Shown here piece after piece: positions 28,765 to 35,169 of a DNA stretch of 35,169 nt (position 1 is the first letter of the stretch; the number at the start of each line of letters is the position of its first letter). The notes beneath the pieces were generated by a model. The model was not told where the DNA came from and searched no databases. It was given only the letters and a program-made list of their open reading frames with translations. Made by a program: the position numbers and the translations under genes. Source of the DNA: Gaiellasilicea sp035645095 (GTDB lineage Bacteria > Actinomycetota > Thermoleophilia > Gaiellales > Gaiellaceae); NCBI GenBank assembly GCA_035645095.1, contig DASQNG010000009.1, positions 1-35,169 of the forward strand, written 5' to 3'.

Positions 28765-30492
28765 CTAGCGCACCTTTTCCTTGACCTGCGCCACCCACTT
28801 GAGGCTCTGGAGGTAGGCGAGCGACTTCGGCCGGCGCAGCACCTCGGCCGTCCGGAGCGAGAGCAGGAACTCCTCCGGCCCCTCGAACGCCCGCAGCCGG
28901 AGCGCTCCGGTGCCGACGCCCTGGAGCACGTGCGCGTCGGAGCCGGCGCCGGCGACGAGGTTGTACTTCCGTGCGAACCGCAGCGCCTCGTCGTTGTAGC
29001 CCTCGAACAGAAGGCGCGCGTTGTAGACCTCGAAGACGTCGATCTCGCCGAGGTGCCGGTGCAGCGTGCCGGGGTCCGGGATCGCGTGCATCCGGTCGAA
29101 CGGGTGCGGCAGGTAGACGAGCCCGCCCTGCTCCCGGATCGCTGCGAGCGTATCCGCGAAGGACAGGCCGCGCGGGATCTCCTCCTGCAGGAAGAGGCCG
29201 ATCACCTCGCCCTGACCGTCCGTCTTCACCTCCTCGCCCGGGATCACGACGAGGTCGCGCCCGTGTGACCGCTCGACGGCCTCCGCCGCGCCGCCGAAGA
29301 CGTTGTGGTCGGTGACGGCGATCGCGCCGAGCCCGCACGCCTCGGCGTGGTCGAGCAGGTCGTCGACCTCGACGGAGCAGTCGTGCGACCACGAGGTGTG
29401 CATGTGCAGGTCGGCGACGATCCACGGCCGGCCGGCGAGCGGCTCGGTCCCGCGCCTCGCGGTTCGTCTGCGCCGGCCGAGGCTGCGGTAGAGCTCGTCG
29501 AGCTGCCCGGCGACGCGGTCGAACCCCTGCTCTGCGACCGCGGCGGCCGCCTCCGCCGTCTGTCGTTCGCGCAGCTCATCGTCCTCCGCGTAGCGGGCGA
29601 TCGCGGCGGCGGCGAGCTCGGGCTGGTCGAGCACGAGCGGCGAGGTCGCGACGGCGGCCCCTGCGGCCGCCGCCTCGAGCAGGAGCCGGGCCGACCCGGT
29701 GGGGGCGGGCGTCAGGATCGCCGCCTCCGCGAGCACCGCGGCGCGGGCAGCCGCCGTGGAGCCGCTGCGCACGCGCACGCGCCGGCGAAGCGCAGCGGGG
29801 ATCGAGGGTCGCGTCGCGAGCGGTTTCGTGCGCAGCAGCACGAGCTCCCACTCCGGCAGCTCCCGCAGCGCCCGCAGCGCCGCGCGGGCCACCGCGACCG
29901 AGCCCGAATGCAGCTCGACGACGGCCAGCCGGCGCTTCGGCCCCGGGCGGAAGAGGTCGAGGTCGACACCGGGAGAAACGACGCGGTAGTCGCCGGGGAA
30001 GCGGGCCGCAGCCGCCGCCGCGGTGTCCTCGGACGTGGCGACGAGGGCGTCGATGCGCCCGAGCAGCTTGTCGCGGAGCGCGCGCCGCGGCGGGTAGCCG
30101 AGGCGGTCGGGGGAGACGAAGGTCGCGACGGCGAGCGTCTGCGCGTCCCGGAGCGCGAGGTAGGAGATGCTCGGGAGGCCGGGCTCGAAGCCGTGCACGA
30201 CGTCCCACTCGCCGCGGTGCAGCGCGAGCGTCAGGTTCGCGCGCACGCCGACGGGGACACCGAGAGTCGAGCGTGGCGACACGGGTACGGCAGGTCCGAC
30301 GGCGATCGTCTCCGCCTCCGCGTCGCGCGCGAGCGCGCGCCTACCGGCCAGGAGGTCGGCCGCGCGGTTCGAGGGCGCGAGCACCGTCACGGTGTGTCCG
30401 AACGCCCGCAGCCCCTGCGCGACCCCTTGCACGTGCTCGTTGACGTCGTGCGGCTGCGACCACGCGAACGGCGTCACGAGACAGATGCGCAC
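28765..30492 (-). CDS. Fusion of a GT4-like glycosyltransferase and a PHP-domain phosphoesterase
   Basis: The 575-aa protein has two parts. Residues 1-345 resemble a GT-B glycosyltransferase of family 4: RICLVTPFAWSQPHDVNEHV, HGFEPGLPSISYLALR, YRVVSPGVDLDLFRPGPKRR, then LLEAAAAGAAVATSPL. From about residue 362 follows a PHP domain with its metal-binding motifs: ADLHMHTSWSHDC, AVTDHNVFGG, VIPGEEVKT, VYLPHPFDR and GAGSDAHV. PHP domains are metal-dependent phosphoesterases. The pairing suggests synthesis and turnover, or transfer and dephosphorylation, of one glycan or lipid, but the substrate is unknown. The GTG at 30492 follows TAGACT by 6 nt and is probably leaderless. It leads the operon down to 27425. 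Confidence 0.85.
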   Translation of the reverse strand: MRICLVTPFAWSQPHDVNEHVQGVAQGLRAFGHTVTVLAPSNRAADLLAGRRALARDAEAETIAVGPAVPVSPRSTLGVPVGVRANLTLALHRGEWDVVHGFEPGLPSISYLALRDAQTLAVATFVSPDRLGYPPRRALRDKLLGRIDALVATSEDTAAAAAARFPGDYRVVSPGVDLDLFRPGPKRRLAVVELHSGSVAVARAALRALRELPEWELVLLRTKPLATRPSIPAALRRRVRVRSGSTAAARAAVLAEAAILTPAPTGSARLLLEAAAAGAAVATSPLVLDQPELAAAAIARYAEDDELRERQTAEAAAAVAEQGFDRVAGQLDELYRSLGRRRRTARRGTEPLAGRPWIVADLHMHTSWSHDCSVEVDDLLDHAEACGLGAIAVTDHNVFGGAAEAVERSHGRDLVVIPGEEVKTDGQGEVIGLFLQEEIPRGLSFADTLAAIREQGGLVYLPHPFDRMHAIPDPGTLHRHLGEIDVFEVYNARLLFEGYNDEALRFARKYNLVAGAGSDAHVLQGVGTGALRLRAFEGPEEFLLSLRTAEVLRRPKSLAYLQSLKWVAQVKEKVR

Positions 30493-30498
30493 GGCCCG

Positions 30499-30528
30499 AG
30501 TCTATCCCCGGCCCCGCCGCGGTAAGGT
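30499..30528. promoter_or_regulatory. Divergent promoters between the GT-PHP fusion and the 40-aa ORF
   Basis: On the minus strand TAGACT (30504-30499) precedes the GTG at 30492 by 6 nt. On the plus strand TAAGGT (30523-30528) precedes the ATG at 30538 by 9 nt. The intergenic region is 45 bp with no ribosome-binding site in either direction. Confidence 0.5.
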
Positions 30529-30537
30529 GCCCGGCCG

Positions 30538-30660
30538 ATGCCGGAGGTCACGATCAAGCCGCTCTGCGACGCGACGCACTCGAGGACCAGCTTCCGGGCT
30601 GCGATTCGCGCGGTGCGGCAGGCGGAGCTCGCCGCGGGCGAGCCCGTCTGCGAGAGCTAG
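30538..30660 (+). CDS. 40-aa small protein upstream of proline iminopeptidase
   Basis: The ORF reads MPEVTIKPLCDATHSRTSFR followed by AAIRAVRQAELAAGEPVCES and stops with TAG. It begins 9 nt after a TAAGGT -10 box and ends 34 nt before the iminopeptidase start. It contains two cysteines, one three residues from the end, and a central amphipathic helix. It could be a small protein, a regulatory leader, or chance. Placement directly behind a promoter argues against chance. Confidence 0.45.
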   Translation: MPEVTIKPLCDATHSRTSFRAAIRAVRQAELAAGEPVCES

Positions 30661-30694
30661 CGGCGGTCGCACCGCTCGGGAGCCGGAAGACGAC

Positions 30695-31651
30695 GTGACC
30701 GAGACGCAGGCGCCGCCGGAGCCGGACGACCACGGGCTGCTCGACGTCGGCGACGGAAACCGCGTCTACTGGGAGACGCGCGGCAACCCGGCAGGACGGC
30801 CCGCGGTGGTCGTGCACGGCGGGCCGGGGTCCGGCCTCGAAGGCAGCACTGGCCGCTCGTTCGACCACGACCGCTACCGGATCGTCCTCTTCGACCAGCG
30901 GGGTTGCGGTCGAAGCACGCCGCACGCGAGCGACCCGGCGACCGATCTTGCCGTGAACACGACCGAGCACCTGCTCCGCGACATGGAGCTCCTGCGGGAG
31001 CACCTCGGGATCGACCGCTGGCTGCTGCACGGAGGCTCGTGGGGCTCGACGCTGAGCCTCGCCTACGCCGAGCGGCACCCGGAACGCGTGTCGGCCCTCG
31101 TGATCCCGAGCGTGACCACGGGTCGGCGCTCGGAGATCGACTGGCTCTACCGCGGTGTCGGCCGCTTCTTCCCTGCGGAGTGGGAGCGGTTCCGCGCCGG
31201 CGTCCCGGAGGACGAGCGCGACGGCGACCTGCTCGCGGCGTACGCGCGGCTGACGGAGTCGCCCGACCCCGACGTGCGCGCGCGGGCGACCAACGACTGG
31301 CTGGCGTGGGAGGACGCGGTGGTCTCACAGGAGCCGCAGGGGGTGCGAGACGCGTACAGCAACCGGCCGCCGCGCGCGCAGCTCGCCTTCGTCCGCATCT
31401 GCGCGCACTACTTCTCCCACGGCGCCTGGCTCGAGGAGGGTGCGCTGCTGCGCGACGCGCACCGGCTCGCCGGAATCCCGGGCGTCCTGATCCACGGCCG
31501 CCTCGACCTCGGCTCGCCGCTCGGGACGGCGTGGGAGCTGGCGCAGGCGTGGCCCGACGCGGAGCTCGTCGTCGTCGAGGACGCCGGTCACACCGGCAGC
31601 GACGCGATGCGGCAGGCAGTCCGGGCAGCGCTCGCCCGCTTCGGGGGCTGA
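30695..31651 (+). CDS. pip: Proline iminopeptidase (alpha/beta hydrolase)
   Basis: The 318-aa enzyme removes N-terminal proline from peptides. The family hallmarks are HGGPGSG (oxyanion hole), DQRGCGRSTPHA, nucleophile Ser in GGSWGSTLSLAYAERHPERV, acidic member near HGRLDLGSPL and His in VVEDAGHTGSD. The length matches the usual 310-320 aa, and the protein is cytoplasmic. The GTG at 30695 is preceded by a GGAAGA-like site and falls just before the conserved N-terminus (LLDVGDGNRVYWETRGNP). Probably co-transcribed with the 40-aa ORF upstream. Confidence 0.92.
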   Translation: MTETQAPPEPDDHGLLDVGDGNRVYWETRGNPAGRPAVVVHGGPGSGLEGSTGRSFDHDRYRIVLFDQRGCGRSTPHASDPATDLAVNTTEHLLRDMELLREHLGIDRWLLHGGSWGSTLSLAYAERHPERVSALVIPSVTTGRRSEIDWLYRGVGRFFPAEWERFRAGVPEDERDGDLLAAYARLTESPDPDVRARATNDWLAWEDAVVSQEPQGVRDAYSNRPPRAQLAFVRICAHYFSHGAWLEEGALLRDAHRLAGIPGVLIHGRLDLGSPLGTAWELAQAWPDAELVVVEDAGHTGSDAMRQAVRAALARFGG

Positions 31652-31666
31652 GACGGCCTCCCGGTG

Positions 31667-32470
31667 CTACAGCTCGAGCAGCATCTCGTGCTGCCGGATG
31701 TTCGGGCCTGCTTCGAGCCGTGCGAAGGCGGCTCCCGCGGGGTGCGCTTCGGGGAGGTTGAGCAGGAGGAGGTTCGGTGCCTGGTGCCGGGCCGCCGCAA
31801 GGACGGCGTCGTACGCGGCGTCGGACTCGGCCGCGAGCTGCACGACAGTGACGAGGCCGTCGGCGACCCGGACGACGGCGGCGCCGCCGGGAACGACGAG
31901 GCCCGCCGGCGCGGGCTCGAGTGCGTGGAGCCGCTCCAGGGTCGCGTCGGTCCGCTGCCAGGGCTCGCGCCAGGAACGGTGCGCACGAACGACGGCGTGC
32001 GCCGCGTGCGCCGGGACGAGCGCGGCCTCGCCCGGCACTCCGGGCAGGCGCCAGACCTCGAGCAGCCGCACGTGCTCGAAGCCGAGCTTCTCGTAGAGCC
32101 GTCGTGCGGCCACGTTCTCGACGATCACCTCGAGCCAGAGCCGGGTCACGCCGGCCGCGCGCGCCCTCTCGATCAGCGCCCGCATCAGCGCTTCGCCGCG
32201 GCCCGCACCGCGCAGCGGCTTCACGATCCCGATCCCGGCCACCCAGCCGTCCTCGCCGTCGTGCGCGAGGTTCGCGAGCCCGGCCGGCTCGCCCTCCACG
32301 CGCAGCAGCAGCGAGCGCTCGACGTCGGTTCCGAAGGCGCCCTCCATGAAGAGGAGGCGCTGCTCGTCGAGCGCGAACGGGACGACGTAGTCCTCGTACG
32401 CGGCGGTGAAGAGGCGGGCGCGCTCGGAGACCGAGAGAGCCGCTGCGGACGCGAGCGCGAGGTCGCTCAT
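31667..32470 (-). CDS. GNAT-family N-acetyltransferase with C-terminal extension
   Basis: The 267-aa protein has an N-terminal GNAT domain (about 1-150): the acetyl-CoA loop appears as VAGIGIVKPLRGAGRGEALM (R-x-x-G-x-G/A), followed by ALIERARAAGVTRLWLEVIV and ENVAARRLYEKLGFEHVRLL. The remaining 115 residues (from about 153) contain AHRSWREPWQRTD and look like a degenerate second GNAT domain. Start chosen at ATG 32470; an ATG at 32503 would add 11 basic residues. It is convergent with pip (15-nt gap). The substrate is unknown. Confidence 0.85.
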   Translation of the reverse strand: MSDLALASAAALSVSERARLFTAAYEDYVVPFALDEQRLLFMEGAFGTDVERSLLLRVEGEPAGLANLAHDGEDGWVAGIGIVKPLRGAGRGEALMRALIERARAAGVTRLWLEVIVENVAARRLYEKLGFEHVRLLEVWRLPGVPGEAALVPAHAAHAVVRAHRSWREPWQRTDATLERLHALEPAPAGLVVPGGAAVVRVADGLVTVVQLAAESDAAYDAVLAAARHQAPNLLLLNLPEAHPAGAAFARLEAGPNIRQHEMLLEL

Positions 32471-32587
32471 CGCGCCCACGCGAATGCTTCTGGTGCGCCG
32501 CATGCGGAGAAGGGTGCCAGACGGCGTCCCCGCGGACCCGGTCGGAGTCAGCCGGATCCGCCCGAGCCGCCGCGCTAAGGTCGGCTC

Positions 32588-33694
32588 GTGAAGATCCGCG
32601 CGGCAGTGTTGGAGCGGTTCGGGGAGCCGCTCGAGGTGCAGGAGCTCGAGCTCGCCGAGCCGGAGGCGGGCGAGGTCCTCGTGCGGCTCGTTGCGTGCGG
32701 CGTGTGCCACACCGACCTCTACACAGCGTCCGGCGCCGATCCGTCGGGCTACGCGCCGACCGTGCTCGGCCACGAGGGCGCGGGGGTCGTCGAGCGAGTG
32801 GGTGAGCGCGTCTCGTCGCTCGCGCCCGGCGACCACGTCGTCACGCTCTTCTCGCCGCAGTGCGGCGACTGCGTCCACTGCCGGAGCCCGCGCACCAACC
32901 TCTGTCTCGCTATCCGGGAGGAGCAGGGGAAGGGCCATCTTCCGTACGGCACGACGCGGCTCTCCCGCGACGGCGAGCCGATCCGGCACTTCATGGGCAC
33001 CTCGACTTTCGCCGAGTACACCGTGATGCCCGAGATCGCCCTCGCGAAGGTGAGTCCGGAGGCGCCGCTCGACCGGGCCTGCCTGTTCGCGTGCGGGCTC
33101 TCCACGGGGCTCGGCGCCGCCATGAAGACCGCGGCCGTCGAGGCGGGCTCGACGTGCGTCGTCTTCGGCGCGGGCCTGGTCGGCCTCGGCGCGGTCGCGG
33201 GCTGCCGACTGCAGGGCGCGGAGCGGATCGTCTGCGTCGATCTCTCGCAGGAGCGCCTCGAGCTCGCGCGCGGGCAGGGCGCGACGGACACGCTGCTCGG
33301 CGGCCCTGACGCGGTGGAGCGGATCCTCGAGCTGACCGGCGGCTTCGGCGCGGACTACACCTTCGAGGCGACCGGCAACGTCGCGGTGATGCGACAGGCG
33401 GTCGAGTCGGCACGGATGGGCTGGGGGCTCTGCACCGTTGCGGGCGTGGCCGGCAAGGGGGAGACGCTCGACGTCGTGCCGCGGCTCCTGATCACCGGCC
33501 GCCGCATCGCCGGCTCCTCCTTCGGCGGGATCAAGGGCCGCGCCGAGGTGCCGCAGCTCGTCGAGCGTTGGCTGGCCGGCGAGATCGACGTCGAGCCGTT
33601 CGTCTCGCACAAGCTCACGCTCGACGAGGTGAACCGCGGCTTCGAGCTGATGGAAGCCCAGGACGGCATCCGCAGCGTGATCGGCTTCGGCTGA
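32588..33694 (+). CDS. Zinc-dependent alcohol dehydrogenase (MDR family, class III-like)
   Basis: The 368-aa NAD(P)-dependent oxidoreductase keeps both zinc sites: catalytic Cys40/His41...His62-Glu63 (ACGVCHTD, GHEGAG) and structural Cys92, Cys95, Cys98 and Cys106 (QCGDCVHCRSPRTNLC). The Rossmann part has VFGAGLVGLGAVAGCRLQGA and VDLSQERLELA. The long SRDGEPIRHFMGTSTFAEYT segment is as in class III (formaldehyde/thiol-adduct) and related alcohol dehydrogenases. A mycothiol-dependent formaldehyde dehydrogenase is one possibility, unproven. TAAGGT (32576-32581) lies 6 nt before the GTG, so it is probably leaderless. Confidence 0.92.
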   Translation: MKIRAAVLERFGEPLEVQELELAEPEAGEVLVRLVACGVCHTDLYTASGADPSGYAPTVLGHEGAGVVERVGERVSSLAPGDHVVTLFSPQCGDCVHCRSPRTNLCLAIREEQGKGHLPYGTTRLSRDGEPIRHFMGTSTFAEYTVMPEIALAKVSPEAPLDRACLFACGLSTGLGAAMKTAAVEAGSTCVVFGAGLVGLGAVAGCRLQGAERIVCVDLSQERLELARGQGATDTLLGGPDAVERILELTGGFGADYTFEATGNVAVMRQAVESARMGWGLCTVAGVAGKGETLDVVPRLLITGRRIAGSSFGGIKGRAEVPQLVERWLAGEIDVEPFVSHKLTLDEVNRGFELMEAQDGIRSVIGFG

Positions 33695-33700
33695 GGGACG

Positions 33701-34471
33701 ATGGGAGCGCGGCGCATCCTCGTCACCGGCGCGGAGGGGACGATCGGCACGGCGGTGCGCGAACACCTGGCTCCGCGGTACGAGCTGACGTTCTTGACGC
33801 TGACGCCGCAGCAGTTCCCGAGTCACGTCGCCGACGTCGCCGACCTCGAGGCGATCCGGCCGGCGTTCGAGGGCGTCGACGCGGTCGTTCATCTCGCCGC
33901 CTCCGCCGGGCTGGAGACGCCGTGGGACGACGTCCTCCGGAACAACATCGTCGGCACGTACAACGTCTTCGAGGCGTCGCGCCTGGCCGGGGTCTCACGC
34001 GTCGTCTTCGCGTCCTCGAATCACGTCATCGGCATGTACGAGTTGGACGGCGCGCCGGGCCTGTACGGCGTCGACGACGAGCGCAGCTACGACCACGCGG
34101 CCGAGCTCCGGCCCGACTCGCTGTACGGCGTCTCGAAGGCGTACGGCGAAGCGCTGGGCCGCATGTACATGGAACGCCATGGCCTGCGCGTCTTCTGCCT
34201 GCGGATCGGTGCCGTCCGCGCGCACGACGATCCGACGACGCCGGCGACGAGTCCGCTGCTCGACCTCGACGACGAGGGCCGCCGGAATCGGCTCCGCGCC
34301 GTCTGGCTCAGCAGGCGCGACTGCGCCGAGCTGATCGCCGCGTGCCTCGATGTCGAGGACGTCTCCTGGGCGGTCGTCTACGGGGTGTCCGCGAACCCGC
34401 GCCGGTTCTGGGATCTGCGCCACGCCCGAGAGCTGCTCGGCTGGGAGCCGCAGGACGCCGCGCCGGCGTAG
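33701..34471 (+). CDS. NAD-dependent epimerase/dehydratase family protein (uronate-dehydrogenase-like)
   Basis: The 256-aa extended SDR has the nucleotide-binding ILVTGAEGTIGTAV (GxxGxxG), VDAVVHLAAS, the catalytic Ser in VVFASSNHVIG and Tyr-x-x-x-Lys in SLYGVSKAYGEALG. The SSNHVIG and LRIGAVRAH patterns and the short length are reminiscent of bacterial uronate dehydrogenases. It starts 6 nt after the alcohol-dehydrogenase stop codon with GAGGGACG upstream of the ATG, so the two oxidoreductases are co-transcribed. Confidence 0.88.
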   Translation: MGARRILVTGAEGTIGTAVREHLAPRYELTFLTLTPQQFPSHVADVADLEAIRPAFEGVDAVVHLAASAGLETPWDDVLRNNIVGTYNVFEASRLAGVSRVVFASSNHVIGMYELDGAPGLYGVDDERSYDHAAELRPDSLYGVSKAYGEALGRMYMERHGLRVFCLRIGAVRAHDDPTTPATSPLLDLDDEGRRNRLRAVWLSRRDCAELIAACLDVEDVSWAVVYGVSANPRRFWDLRHARELLGWEPQDAAPA

Positions 34472-34541
34472 GGCGACCAGGGCTGCGGCTGCGCGAGCGC
34501 CGCCGCCCCGATCCAAGGCACCGGCTGGGCCGGCGCGGCGG

Positions 34542-35169
34542 TCAAGCCTTCGTCGGCGCCTTCGCCTTCGCGCGCGCGTTCTGCGCGATGAACTTCTCCG
34601 TCAGCTCGTAGGCCTCGTCGTCGACGATCTGCTTCGGCGGCGACTTCATCAGGTAGCTCGACGGGCCCTCGAGCGCGCCAGCGACGCCGTTGTTGAGCGC
34701 GAGCTTGGCGAGGCGGACAGCGTCGATCACGATGCCCGCCGAGTTCGGCGAGTCCCACACCTCGAGCTTCAGCTCGACGTTCAGCGGCACGTCGCCGAAG
34801 GAGGAGCCCTCCATCCGAATGTACGCCCACTTGCGGTCGGTCAGCCACGGCACATAGTCGGACGGTCCCACGTGGACATTGCCCTCGCCGAGGTCGTAGT
34901 CGAGCATCGACGTGACGGCGTTCGTCTTCGAGATCTTCTTCGACTCGAGCCGCTCCCGCTCGAGCATGTTGAGGAAGTCGGAGTTGCCGCCGACGTTCAG
35001 CTGCATCGTCTTGTCGAGGTGGACGCCCCGCTCCCGGAAGAGGCTCGTGAGCACGCGGTGCGTGATCGTCGCGCCGACCTGCGACTTGATGTCGTCGCCG
35101 ATCACCGGCAGGCCCTTGTCCTCGAAGCGCTTCTGCCAGTAGTGCTCCCGCGCGATGAACACGGGCATG
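34542..35169 (-). CDS. ino1: myo-Inositol-1-phosphate synthase, C-terminal part (cut by right edge)
   Basis: The enzyme converts glucose 6-phosphate to inositol 1-phosphate, the first step to phosphatidylinositol and mycothiol in actinobacteria. The visible 208 residues contain GLPVIGDDIKSQVGATITHR, MQLNVGGNSDFLNM, ERLESKKISKTNAV, HVGPSDYVPWL and the dimer/tetramer beta region (VELKLEVWDSPNSAGIVIDA), followed by the SYLMKSPPKQ end. The frame stays open to the edge, so the start is outside the window. It is convergent with the epimerase gene across 70 nt that hold only a weak 5-bp hairpin (34521-34533). Confidence 0.93.
   Translation of the reverse strand, partial: MPVFIAREHYWQKRFEDKGLPVIGDDIKSQVGATITHRVLTSLFRERGVHLDKTMQLNVGGNSDFLNMLERERLESKKISKTNAVTSMLDYDLGEGNVHVGPSDYVPWLTDRKWAYIRMEGSSFGDVPLNVELKLEVWDSPNSAGIVIDAVRLAKLALNNGVAGALEGPSSYLMKSPPKQIVDDEAYELTEKFIAQNARAKAKAPTKA

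Noticed and set aside
1..35169. CRISPR array, prophage, insertion sequence or integrated plasmid.
   Set aside because: No regularly spaced repeats, transposase, integrase, terminal inverted repeats or phage structural genes were seen on either strand.

Overview
The window is very GC-rich, compact bacterial chromosome. Gene density is close to 100 %, GTG and TTG starts are common, and genes repeatedly overlap by 4 nt at stop/start junctions. Many genes have a TANNNT-like -10 box only 6-9 nt before the start codon, which is the signature of leaderless mRNAs. With a myo-inositol-phosphate synthase, a fused 2-oxoglutarate dehydrogenase E1, a UdgX and several small protein families that I associate with Thermoleophilia, this points to an actinobacterium, probably Thermoleophilia (Gaiellales/Solirubrobacterales). 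The taxonomic call is inference. There are no rRNA genes, CRISPR arrays, insertion sequences or phage genes. The only RNA gene is a tRNA-Ala(TGC).

Layout. 1-3700: start of a DUF72 protein (cut by the left edge), a secreted glycoside hydrolase, a primary-type sigma-70 factor, and a secreted Trp/Cys-rich protein coupled to a 47-aa membrane protein. 3700-7850: two small membrane proteins, the 978-aa 2-oxoglutarate dehydrogenase E1 (kgd/sucA type) and two small hypothetical proteins. 7850-12350: UdgX, then an asymmetric heterodimeric ABC exporter preceded by a 19-aa leader ORF with a strong ribosome-binding site. 12350-13780: a divergent operon of a ribbon-helix-helix regulator, a 40-aa ORF and a DUF4097 beta-repeat protein, whose promoter spacer carries a perfect inverted repeat. 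13740-17550: a tight minus-strand run of receiver domain, thioredoxin-like lipoprotein, small membrane protein, HTH-like protein, ABC-F ATPase and two hypotheticals.

17750-21250: a SAM methyltransferase, the tRNA-Ala, a long coiled-coil protein, small proteins, a HExxH metallopeptidase and a rhomboid protease. 21300-28160: Hsp20, a ferritin-like protein, an M3-like metallopeptidase, YjbQ with an ABC-2 exporter, and an RlmD-type RNA methyltransferase. 27425-35169: a membrane protein, a degenerate UDG-fold protein, a glycosyltransferase-PHP fusion, proline iminopeptidase, a GNAT protein, a zinc alcohol dehydrogenase, an NAD-dependent epimerase and the C-terminal part of inositol-phosphate synthase (cut by the right edge).

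The most notable result is a pair of neighbouring, unrelated genes, each interrupted by one in-frame TGA where a cysteine is expected. One is the thioredoxin-like lipoprotein (TGA at the first position of the C-x-x-C motif). The other is the methyltransferase (TGA directly before a Cys). Both stay open for about 100 or more codons beyond the TGA, and both have a hairpin 17-20 nt downstream that fits the bacterial SECIS pattern. TGA works as an ordinary stop in many neighbours, so selenocysteine insertion is the best explanation; nonsense mutation is the main alternative.
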